Positions 18,512 to 26,589 of a stretch of DNA of 64,000 nt are shown one piece after another. Position 1 is the first letter of the stretch. Each line of letters opens with the position of its first letter. The DNA comes from Gracilibacillus halotolerans. Its GTDB lineage: Bacteria; Bacillota; Bacilli; Bacillales; Amphibacillaceae. A program made the position numbers and the translations under genes. Under the pieces are notes generated by a model. That model saw nothing but the letters and a program-made list of their open reading frames with translations. It was not told the DNA's origin and made no database searches. The DNA is taken from assembly GCF_014206945.1 (NCBI RefSeq), contig NZ_JACHON010000007.1, forward strand, positions 1 to 64,000, in the 5' to 3' direction.

Positions 18512-18868
18512 ATGCCTCAAAAAAGAAATGATATCGTTGAGGTGGAACAGAAAATAGCCGTATTGCAGGAAAAACAACTAGCTAATAAACAACAGTTAGC
18601 TAGAATAGACAAAGTAGAGCAACATTTTGTGCAAACAATTAACCAAGGTGAACGTTTATTTCACCAACTTTATGAAACTTGGAAACAAGATAATGAACTG
18701 AAAAGTTTCATGATAAATAGTCAATTGGATGTGAAAAGTAATATAAAAAATGCTAGGAACAAATTGGAGAAGGAAAGAGAAATTTTATCAAAAGATATAA
18801 AGAAATTGGATCAAAAGGAACATGATTTATATGTAATGAGACGCTTATACCAGGAGGAAAAACAATGA
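18512..18868 (+). CDS. LXG-associated coiled-coil protein 2 (DUF3958-like, Lap2)
   Basis: This 118-aa protein is mostly coiled coil, with two long Lys/Glu/Gln-rich helices and no membrane segment. Position between a Lap1-like gene and an LXG toxin, and the composition, fit Lap2 (DUF3958), the second chaperone and targeting partner of LXG effectors. ATG 18512 follows AGGGTGAG; ATG 18491 lies upstream of that site. The stop overlaps the toxin start (ATGA), a sign of translational coupling. Confidence 0.7.
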   Translation: MPQKRNDIVEVEQKIAVLQEKQLANKQQLARIDKVEQHFVQTINQGERLFHQLYETWKQDNELKSFMINSQLDVKSNIKNARNKLEKEREILSKDIKKLDQKEHDLYVMRRLYQEEKQ

Positions 18869-20407
18869 GCATAAATATGTACCTCGGGGCAGCTTCTTCG
18901 CAAAAAAACAACATGAATTCCTTGTGTATTGAAATTATTCAGTCTATGGAGCAAGTGAAAGCTTCTATCAAAGCTTTTAACGGAGCCATATTACTTCAAG
19001 GAAAAACCTATCGAACTGCAAAATTATACATGTCCCAAACCTATCTTCCCCTCGCTCAAGGGATTATTTATCTATGTGAAGAATTAATTCGACAAAATGA
19101 TCGGTATATTAATGATTTTAAAAGTGAAGTAGCGACTACAGATGTAAAGGAAGAAGAAATATTAGAACAAATTAGAGAAATCGACCGAATGATAATGAAA
19201 TATGAAGAACTTAATAGTGTTACGCCGCTCTTCCATTCTACCATTATAGTTTATCAACTTATGAAAAAGAATCTACAAGATAAACTTCAACGTTTATATA
19301 CATATAACACGAAATCAGCTAATAATTATGAGACAGCTCTACAATTAGCAAAAGGAGTAATAGACGGGCTCCAAGCAGTCCAAAATGGAAGAGGATTTAA
19401 TAGCAAAACCGGCACATTTAGTACGGAAGGCATGAACCTCGATTGGATCGCTCATATTGATAAGACTCACTATACAAGAAAAGCAAAAGAGGAATATGGT
19501 GATTATTTAGAAGAATACCCAGAAAATATAGAAAAAGTAATTACTATTATAAAGTATGATGAATCGAATCCTAAATATGTGGACGACACAAATGAATTTT
19601 TAGGCCCACTAGAAACTCATGATACGATAGAAATAAAATATTTAATATATTCAGCAGATGAGCCTTATCGTAGATTGTCATTACAATATTTAAATCAAGT
19701 AGAAATTGCCGCAATTGATGAATCAGGTGTGTTTTCATCTGATAAAAATACAATTAAATTTGACGTCGAGGACGACAGAACAAATGATAGAGGAAAATAC
19801 TTTACCTTCTTTCATGAATTAGGTCATGCAATTGACTATTATCATGGAACAGAACATGGTTATGATGGGTTTATATCTGAATCATTTGAATATGAAGGTA
19901 AAACATTATCGGAACACATGTATGTGGATGTAGAAAATAAAATTCAGGAACAACTAAGAACGGAATTAAAACAGGAAGATTATGATGAACTAACTTCGGC
20001 AGAGAAAGATGAATTAATCAATAATGTATCCGAATATTTCATCTATAATGGACCTACTAACCAAGTATTATCAGATGATGAAAAAGATCTTTTTATGGAA
20101 GTGAAAACACAGCTAAGTGACGAGTTACGTCCTGATCATCATAATAACGCTTCAGATGTTTATGGAGGAGTTACTGTCAACCAGATTAAAGGGAAATGGG
20201 CACATCATGAAGAATCGTACTGGATAAATGAAGAAACAGGAGAAAGAGAGAGAGCCAAATAAAGAGGGCTTTGCCAGTTACTATGGCACCATCATGCTTG
20301 AAGAGGGTGACCATAGAAACGATCAATTACAAAGTCACAAAGACTACTTACCGACTTCTACAGAACATATGGATGCAATGTTCGAGTCGATGGAAGGTGA
20401 AAGATAA
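18865..20407 (+). pseudogene. LXG-domain T7SS toxin with metallopeptidase tail, frameshifted
   Basis: The N-terminal LXG domain (about 1-200; LLQGKTYRTAKLYMSQTY, AQGIIYLCEELI) targets type VII secretion. The C-terminal part has the zinc motif FFHELGHAIDY (His317, Glu318, His321), so a peptidase toxin related to lethal-factor-like or gluzincin domains is likely. The frame stops at 20262 after NEETGERERAK. One frame over, directly after an (AG)5 run (20245-20254), the protein continues as KEGFASYYGTIM and ends DAMFESMEGER at 20405-20407, overlapping the next ATG. One more AG unit restores a 514-aa protein. The lost tail holds an E-x-F-A motif (Glu468) that could be the third zinc ligand. So the gene is broken, phase-variable, or a sequencing error. 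Confidence 0.8.
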
Positions 20408-21018
20408 TGAAAAAGTCATTTTTAATATACTTACTCATATTTAGTAGTTGTTTTTTGCTGTTAAGCTGTGAACAAGGAAATGAAAATGAACCAAATAATA
20501 ATAAGGAAGAAAATGATGATATAGAACAAGAAGGTGAGGGAGAAACGATGAGCCAGGAGGATGCATTACAATTTGAAAACATTGGCAAAGCACCTGAATC
20601 AGATACAAAAAAGCCAATTAGTGAGGTAGCAAAAGTTATTTTTACGGAGTCGTCTTTGGATACTGCCTATGAACCGATAGCAATCGACTTAGAAAATAAT
20701 GAAATTTATATCAATCCAACGATAAGTATTCATCGATTCAGTTCTTATGAGGATACAGTACAATTTGATCATGCACAGAAAGTAAAAGAATTACTAGAGA
20801 AATATGATGTTCAAAATTGGGAAAGAGATTATACTTTTGAGGACCCTGAGACTTACGAGGATGGCTATAGTTGGAGACTATGGCTACAGTTTGAAGATGG
20901 TACTGTTGAAAAGCATAAAGGAGCGGGAACATCTAAAAAAGAGATTACACCTGAGAATTTCGAGGAATTTTCAAAAGAGTTGCGTCAATTAGTAAATGCT
21001 TCATTAGGTGGATCTTAA
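20407..21018 (+). CDS. lipoprotein, probable immunity protein of the LXG toxin
   Basis: The 203-aa protein has a signal peptide and lipobox LLLSC (Cys21), an acidic low-complexity linker (about 25-50), then a soluble domain of about 140 residues. The ATG overlaps the stop of the toxin tail read in its restored frame (TAATG), so the two genes were made as a coupled unit. Surface anchoring suits protection against a toxin arriving from neighbours. I do not recognise the domain; the immunity role is inferred from position only. Confidence 0.6.
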   Translation: MKKSFLIYLLIFSSCFLLLSCEQGNENEPNNNKEENDDIEQEGEGETMSQEDALQFENIGKAPESDTKKPISEVAKVIFTESSLDTAYEPIAIDLENNEIYINPTISIHRFSSYEDTVQFDHAQKVKELLEKYDVQNWERDYTFEDPETYEDGYSWRLWLQFEDGTVEKHKGAGTSKKEITPENFEEFSKELRQLVNASLGGS

Positions 21019-21115
21019 AAACAAGGAAATGTATATGTCAGCCCCCCCAAAAACCCGGATGATAAGGGCTCATAGAGAATAACAATAATTTAGTTGTATG
21101 AAGTTGGTGTTTTGA

Positions 21116-21604
21116 ATGAAGAGAATTGCTAATACTAAGTACTGGATAATGATAATAACAATAGTTTTGGTTATAAGTAGCTTGTATATTGTAATACAGC
21201 AAAAGAACTCATCTCAATCATTAGCTATTGTTGAAGATTATCTCAAAGAGCAAGGGTTTAAATTGCTTTCATATGAAGGACAAACAGAAGCATATCAGCT
21301 AACAATAGAGAAGATTCAAAACGAACCATATGATGTTTATTGGGATGGACATCTAAATAACCCTGATTCATATATGGGAAAAACAGTGAAAGTTGAAAAA
21401 TTTGCCGTTGAAAATCATCCATTGAACGAATGGACGTGTTGTGGGGATGTAAAAACTGAAGAAATGGTCTATACCTACGTTTTCGTTATAGATGACAAAG
21501 TTGTAGGTGGGATTGCTTTTCCTGATGTATTAGATGAGTTAGGCATTAAAGGGGGTTTCTGGTCATCATTAGACGGAGAAATCCAAACAACGAGAAGTTA
21601 TTAA
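21116..21604 (+). CDS. membrane-anchored protein of the toxin locus, possible second immunity protein
   Basis: This 162-aa protein has an N-terminal anchor (about 10-28) and an extracellular domain with SYEGQTEAYQLTIEKIQ, WTCCGDVKTEE and GGFWSSLDGEIQ. The ribosome site is weak. It lies between two toxin remnants and before a decayed toxin tail, the typical layout of orphan toxin-immunity cassettes. The family is not identified. The Cys-Cys pair in an exported domain is unusual. Confidence 0.5.
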   Translation: MKRIANTKYWIMIITIVLVISSLYIVIQQKNSSQSLAIVEDYLKEQGFKLLSYEGQTEAYQLTIEKIQNEPYDVYWDGHLNNPDSYMGKTVKVEKFAVENHPLNEWTCCGDVKTEEMVYTYVFVIDDKVVGGIAFPDVLDELGIKGGFWSSLDGEIQTTRSY

Positions 21605-21612
21605 ACAAAAAC

Positions 21613-21720
21613 TATTTAGTGTATGAAGAGTTAATTTTCAAGGAGAAAGGTGAATTAACCAATCATGAATCTGAATATTTTACTTATAATAGGACCCCTA
21701 ACAAAACGTATGAACAATAG
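21613..21720 (+). pseudogene. decayed toxin C-terminal cassette, remnant
   Basis: One frame reads YEELIFKEKGELTNHESEYF, then TYNRTPNKTYEQ and stop. This matches the toxin upstream, YDELTSAEKDELINNVSEYF then IYNGPTNQVLSD (residues about 370-403). No start or ribosome site belongs to it, and after the stop the similarity fades. It is a leftover of a second, related metallopeptidase toxin tail. Confidence 0.7.
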
Positions 21721-21750
21721 AGGAGAAGAGATGTTGAGAGAAATGAAATA

Positions 21751-21785
21751 GCGCCAATCCATTAGCGTGGATTGACGCTTTTTTT
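21751..21785 (+). terminator. terminator at the end of the LXG locus
   Basis: GCGCCAATCCA (21751-21761) pairs with TGGATTGACGC (21768-21778) with one mismatch, followed by seven T. Confidence 0.85.
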
Positions 21786-21831
21786 CATTACTAAACCTGA
21801 GATGGCTTGGACTCACGGGTACTATATAGTA

Positions 21832-22962
21832 TTATTCTCTCAATATACGCATTAAATCGTAATTACGATACTTTTTATTTCTTTTCGCTTCTTTATCGGC
21901 AAATAATAGCTTTTTATCTGCTAACGTGTTTAGTGCGTTTCTCGCTGTATTTATTGATATATCAAGTTGTTCTGAAGCCTCTTTTGCTGTTGTAAATGGG
22001 TTTGAAAATGTATAAAGCCACACCATCTTTTCGGATTCAAGCTTACACTTGGTTAATCCCTCTTTCGCTAGTTTATCCGCTTTCTCTAGTTTCGAATTAA
22101 TTCGATTAGCCATACGGTCACAAGCTTTTAAAAAGAACAATATCCAGTCTCCCCATTGAGGGTTCTCTCCTCTTACCCCGTTTAGCATATCATAGTATAA
22201 AGGGCGTTCCTCCTCCAATTCTTCACTTACAAAAAATATAGGCTGTGAAATTATTTTAGATTGCATAAGAGAAAGTACTATTAATATACGTCCTAGTCGG
22301 CCATTCCCGTCTAGAAATGGATGAATAGATTCAAATTGTGCATGAATAATGGCTGTTTTTATAATCGGATTGGTATTCTCATCAAAGATGTAGTCCTCAG
22401 TCGATAAGTGATCGATAGGAAGACTTTCATTGTATGGATGTTTATTGATAAAATACTCTAGGTTCTGCATATATTCCTCAATTTTTTCTGCAGAAATCGG
22501 GATATAGGTAGCATCTTCTATTTTATTTGTTGGGCCAATAAAGTTTTGTATTTTTCGATATTCACCAGAAGATTGTGTGGAACCTCTTCCACCCTGCATT
22601 AATATCCCGTGTAAATCTTTTATTAGCCTGGATGTTACAGGATAACCATTTTTTATGAGTTCAGTGCCTGTTTGTAATGCTTCACGATAATTGTTGACTT
22701 CAGTTATTTCCCATCTTGGATTCTTATTATTTTGTTCTTCCACCATGTCTGTAAAAGTCACTTGAGTTCCTTCAATCTTAGTCGATTCAACAGACTCACT
22801 TAATAATAATATTTGGATGAGAGCATGGTTAACAATAAAGTGATTGAATTTTTCTTCTAAACGCCCTATTTTATTATTAACTTCCGCCAAAATCTCGAAA
22901 ATCTCTAGTGCTTCCTCTTTTTTCACACTAACAGGAAGTTTAGACATACCTTTTCTAACCAT
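21832..22962 (-). CDS. Fic family protein (probable AMP transferase), class II autoinhibited
   Basis: The 376-aa protein has an N-terminal inhibitory helix motif STKIEG (S/T-x3-E-G/N), the Fic core HPFLDGNGRLGR with HAQFESI before it, and a C-terminal winged-helix region (about 320-376; TTAKEASEQLDISINTARNAL). Fic enzymes usually transfer AMP from ATP to hydroxyl groups of target proteins, and the inhibitory Glu keeps them off. The start ATG follows GGGGGTG. It lies next to, and converges on, the LXG toxin locus. The winged helix suggests self-regulation or DNA binding. The target is unknown. Confidence 0.9.
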   Translation of the reverse strand: MVRKGMSKLPVSVKKEEALEIFEILAEVNNKIGRLEEKFNHFIVNHALIQILLLSESVESTKIEGTQVTFTDMVEEQNNKNPRWEITEVNNYREALQTGTELIKNGYPVTSRLIKDLHGILMQGGRGSTQSSGEYRKIQNFIGPTNKIEDATYIPISAEKIEEYMQNLEYFINKHPYNESLPIDHLSTEDYIFDENTNPIIKTAIIHAQFESIHPFLDGNGRLGRILIVLSLMQSKIISQPIFFVSEELEEERPLYYDMLNGVRGENPQWGDWILFFLKACDRMANRINSKLEKADKLAKEGLTKCKLESEKMVWLYTFSNPFTTAKEASEQLDISINTARNALNTLADKKLLFADKEAKRNKKYRNYDLMRILRE

Positions 22963-23418
22963 ATTAACACCCCCAACGTAAATTATTTATTTAATTATAT
23001 AATTATATACAAATTAAATCAAAATAGTCACTTTTTTTACTTAATAACACTAAAATACTTGAATTAATAAAAATTTGACTAATTATTTGTTTATTATCCA
23101 TCAACACATGGAGATTTAGTCAACACAGAAACAAATTTACTTCTTTTCCACTAGATGATTATGAATGTTAAATAGAGCAGTATAGTCTCTAAAGGATTAT
23201 GAATTTACCATAAAAGTTAAAATGTTGCTATTTGTCGTGAACTACCTTTCGATTATTATGATAGATAGGTCATATTAAAAGGAGGAGATTAGATGGGTTG
23301 AGAATACTATCTTCACCAGTATGGATGTCATAAGTTGAGAAATACAATTTAGTTAGAAAATGATGCTTAATGTTAGTACAACTAAAACGAATTGTTAATA
23401 TGAAAGGAGAAAGTAAAG
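22963..23418. other. intergenic, AT-rich, no gene seen
   Basis: It holds the upstream regions of fic (minus) and the lichenase (plus). At 23280-23300 a good AGGAGG site is followed by ATG-GGT-TGA, a start that closes after two codons, perhaps a decayed gene. No convincing hairpin or RNA was found. Confidence 0.5.
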
Positions 23419-24675
23419 ATGAAGAGAAGGAATTTAGCTATATTAAAGGTTATGGCTCTTCTCGTAATAAGTTTTTCTATTGTATCTGGATACGATATTT
23501 TAAAAGCAAATTCAGATAACCTTGGAGGCTCTTTTTTTGATGACTTAGAATCTTTTGATGAGTCTAATTGGCATAAAGCCCATAATTGGAGTAATGGCCA
23601 AATGTTTAATGCTACTTGGTATGATACACAAGTAACTTTCGAAAATAGCATTATGTCGTTAGCTATTGAGATGGACGAGGAAGGAGCAAACCCTCCATAT
23701 AAAGCAGGTGAATATCGTTCCAATGCTTTCTATCAATATGGGTTATTCGAAGTGAACATGAAACCGGCTGTTGGCTCGGGTACAGTCTCGTCGTTCTTTA
23801 CTTATACGGGTCCATCCAATGATGATCCGTGGGATGAGATTGATATTGAATTTCTAGGAAAGGACACATCAAAAATTCAATTTAATTATTTTACAGATGG
23901 TGTAGGAAATAATGAATATACGCACGATCTTGGCTTCGATGCTTCCTCAGAGTTTAACACGTATGCTTTTGAATGGAGGCCAGACTCTATAAGCTGGTAT
24001 GTAAATGGGGAATTAATATACACAGCCACAGACAATATACCTCAAACACCTCAACAAATCATGATGAACCTCTGGCCATCTATCGGTGTAGACAGTTGGA
24101 CAGGTCCATTTAATGAGGAAAATATTCCTCTTTATGCACAATATAATTGGATTAGGTATACTCCACTTTCAGAATTAGACAATGCGAATGATGAACCAGC
24201 TGATAATGAAGAGGACACTAGCAATGAAGAATCAACAGATGGTTCTAACGATAATGATGAGAATGAAGCGGATGAAAATGGTTCAACAGATGACACAAAT
24301 AATAATGATACAAATGAATCTGGCGATGATGAATCCACAGTTGGATCGGATGATAATAATACAGATGAAACAGATAATAACGAAACAGATGAGTTGCAAT
24401 CGACGGAAGATCAATCTGGCGAGAATGAATCTACAGAGGAAGCCGCAGGAACCAACAATAATATGAATGGGTCTACAGATATTGATTCAAATATCAATCG
24501 TGTAAGTGAGGATAGTACAGAGGTTGAAAAAAGTGATAAAATGAATAATGATTCAATAGGAAACAGATTACCTGATACAGCCACCCCCATTTATACGTAT
24601 TTATTAGTCGGAATCACAATTCTGTTAATCGGTGGTTATTTATTTAAACGATCCGCAAAATACAGAAACAGTTAA
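23419..24675 (+). CDS. GH16 lichenase (beta-1,3-1,4-glucanase) with LPDTA cell-wall anchor
   Basis: The 418-aa secreted enzyme has a signal peptide (about 1-30), then a catalytic domain (about 35-250) close to Bacillus BglS. It has NGQMFNATW, VSSFFTYTGPSNDDPWDEID and WDEIDIEFLG (nucleophile Glu140, Asp142, acid/base Glu144), and IMMNLWPSIG. An Asp/Asn/Glu/Thr-rich spacer (about 254-380) leads to a sortase signal: LPDTA (384-388), a hydrophobic stretch and KRSAKYRNS. BglS is normally a free secreted enzyme; this one should sit on the wall. The BglS disulfide Cys pair is Ala65 and Ala96 here. The ATG follows GAAAGGAG. It should release oligosaccharides for the importer downstream. Confidence 0.92.
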   Translation: MKRRNLAILKVMALLVISFSIVSGYDILKANSDNLGGSFFDDLESFDESNWHKAHNWSNGQMFNATWYDTQVTFENSIMSLAIEMDEEGANPPYKAGEYRSNAFYQYGLFEVNMKPAVGSGTVSSFFTYTGPSNDDPWDEIDIEFLGKDTSKIQFNYFTDGVGNNEYTHDLGFDASSEFNTYAFEWRPDSISWYVNGELIYTATDNIPQTPQQIMMNLWPSIGVDSWTGPFNEENIPLYAQYNWIRYTPLSELDNANDEPADNEEDTSNEESTDGSNDNDENEADENGSTDDTNNNDTNESGDDESTVGSDDNNTDETDNNETDELQSTEDQSGENESTEEAAGTNNNMNGSTDIDSNINRVSEDSTEVEKSDKMNNDSIGNRLPDTATPIYTYLLVGITILLIGGYLFKRSAKYRNS

Positions 24676-24766
24676 ACAGCTAACATCAATTTTATTGGCT
24701 ATAAAACTACCATAGATATTAAAATCTTACGATGTTATAAAGTATCGCAGTCTAATAAAATAGAAA

Positions 24767-24782
24767 ATGTAAGCGATTACTA
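24767..24782 (+). promoter_or_regulatory. cre site (CcpA operator)
   Basis: ATGTAAGCGATTACTA matches WTGNAANCGNWNNCWW at every position. It ends 17 bases before the binding-protein ATG, placing it in the leader, where CcpA would block transcription when preferred sugars are present. Confidence 0.75.
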
Positions 24783-24799
24783 ACGAGTGGGGGAAGGTC

Positions 24800-26482
24800 A
24801 TGAGAACTATATTAGTAAAAGTTAAAGTCCTTAGCGTGTTTGTTTTAGTATGTTTCGCACTTATCGCGTGCAGCCAAGATAGTAGTAAAAAATCAACATC
24901 AGAGGAAGAAGAATTAGTTGAAGAATTAGTAAGTGAAGAACTACCTGAAACCTTTGATGAGGAGGTAACGATAACTACTGTAAGGCATGTTGGTGGCGAT
25001 GTGACATTTAAGGAAGGGGAAACCATAGAAAATAATGTCCATACAAAGTGGGCTAAAGACAAATTCAATATTAACTTGGATTATCTATGGACAACAAGTG
25101 GACCGAACGATGCTTTTACAACGAAAATTAGACTAGCATTATCATCTAATGAAGAGATGCCAGATATCATTGCTCTAAGAGATGCTGTTGATCAGGATCT
25201 GATTGATTCTAAAAAGTTCATGCCTGTCGGCGAATTGTTTGACGCCTATGCTTCCGATACATGGAAGGCAGCGATGGAGGAAGATCCTAGTGTTTGGTAC
25301 CCATACATGCGCGACGGAGAAAAAATGGCGATTCCAATTTTGGATTATGCTTATAACGGAGATACGGTTCTGTTTATTCGCGAAGACTGGATGAAAAATC
25401 TAAATCTTGATGCGCCAGAAACGATAGATGATGTGGAAAAAATTATGGATGCTTTTGTTACACAAGATCCAGATGGAAATGGAAAAGACGATACGTATGG
25501 ACTTACGATTGGCTTTAAAAATGCGTTGAATACATGGATGAGTGGTGCAGATTGGATTTTTGGTGCCTATGGGACGATACCAAACCAATGGAATGAAACA
25601 GAAGAAGGCACGTTAGAAAATGGTTCTGTCAATCCAGCGATGAAAGATGGATTAGCTACTCTAAAAAGCTGGATGGAAAAAGGTTATATCAATAAGGAAT
25701 CAGGGTTATGGGATGAAACAAAAGCTTCAGAATTGTTCACATCAGGACGTGCCGGAATTATCGCTGGGCCTCACTGGCTAGTAGACTGGCCTCTACCGGA
25801 TACGAAGACGAACATCGATGGGGCTGAGTACAGAGCATATCCAATACCAACAGGTCCAAATGGAGAAGCTGGGCGTCGAGGAACGGCCATCAATAACGGT
25901 GCTATTCTAATTAATAAGGATGCTGACCCTGAAGTAATTAAAGCATTCTTTGTTTACCAAAATTATTTATTTGACCATTATGCGAATCCGGAAGAAGGCG
26001 GAGAATTCGAGCACGGATTTGCAGAAGGATATGATTATGTCTTACAAGATGGAGAGGCTTCTAGAGATGTGCCAGGTGGTACGATAGCAGCTGAAAAGTA
26101 TTCGCTAACCTTTGATGTTGCAAGAATCCCGTCTTTACAATTAGAGACATTGAATAAGCTCGCAAATGGTGGAGAAGCAGAAACACCGTTTGAAAGAAAG
26201 GTAAAACTGAATGCTGATGTGAACCCAGAAATCTATGAGGCAGCAAAGATTGTCATCGAGCAAAAGGATCTTGCTATGCCAAATATGTTTACTGGTGCGC
26301 CGACAGAAACACAGCAATCACGTGGTCAGTCACTCGATAAAATTTTAGATGAAGGCTTCAATAAGATAATCTACGGTGAATTGCCATTAGATGAATTTGA
26401 TAATCTTGTGGAAAGATGGAAAAGTTCGGGCGGAGATGAATTAACAAAAGAAATTAATGAGTGGTATGACTCAGTAAAATAA
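24800..26482 (+). CDS. ABC transporter sugar-binding lipoprotein (LplA/YtcQ type)
   Basis: This 560-aa family 1 solute-binding lipoprotein has the lipobox LIAC (Cys24), an acidic linker, then the long-form binding domain seen in LplA, YtcQ and YesO proteins (EEMPDIIALRD, DGEKMAIP, FIREDWMKNLNL, DPDGNGKDDTYGLT calcium-like loop, FTSGRAGIIAGPHW). It captures oligosaccharides outside the membrane. GGGGGAAGG precedes the ATG, and a cre site lies upstream. It is first in an operon with a YesMN pair and two permeases. The lichenase next door suggests mixed-linkage glucan oligomers, but this is inference. Confidence 0.92.
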   Translation: MRTILVKVKVLSVFVLVCFALIACSQDSSKKSTSEEEELVEELVSEELPETFDEEVTITTVRHVGGDVTFKEGETIENNVHTKWAKDKFNINLDYLWTTSGPNDAFTTKIRLALSSNEEMPDIIALRDAVDQDLIDSKKFMPVGELFDAYASDTWKAAMEEDPSVWYPYMRDGEKMAIPILDYAYNGDTVLFIREDWMKNLNLDAPETIDDVEKIMDAFVTQDPDGNGKDDTYGLTIGFKNALNTWMSGADWIFGAYGTIPNQWNETEEGTLENGSVNPAMKDGLATLKSWMEKGYINKESGLWDETKASELFTSGRAGIIAGPHWLVDWPLPDTKTNIDGAEYRAYPIPTGPNGEAGRRGTAINNGAILINKDADPEVIKAFFVYQNYLFDHYANPEEGGEFEHGFAEGYDYVLQDGEASRDVPGGTIAAEKYSLTFDVARIPSLQLETLNKLANGGEAETPFERKVKLNADVNPEIYEAAKIVIEQKDLAMPNMFTGAPTETQQSRGQSLDKILDEGFNKIIYGELPLDEFDNLVERWKSSGGDELTKEINEWYDSVK

Positions 26483-26491
26483 TGTATTTGC

Positions 26492-26514
26492 GGGTCTCCT
26501 AAATGAGGGGACCC
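26492..26514 (+). other. intercistronic hairpin after the binding-protein gene
   Basis: GGGTCTCCT and AGGGGACCC form a 9-bp stem without a T run. It lies in the 107-base gap before the kinase gene and may stabilise the abundant binding-protein mRNA or lower downstream expression. Confidence 0.5.
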
Positions 26515-26589
26515 AAGCTCAATAGGGGAAACAGAAGGGGCTTCAAAACTTTTATTGTTTTCCAGAACTTCATGAAGTGGTGATTCACG

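Noticed and set aside
23290-23340. Gene starting at the AGGAGG-ATG near 23280-23300
   Set aside because: The frame closes after two codons and the following frames show no recognisable product; at most a decayed start.
24182-24466. Met/Lys/Gln-rich ORF inside the lichenase
   Set aside because: It is a frame shadow of the acidic Asp/Asn/Glu spacer.
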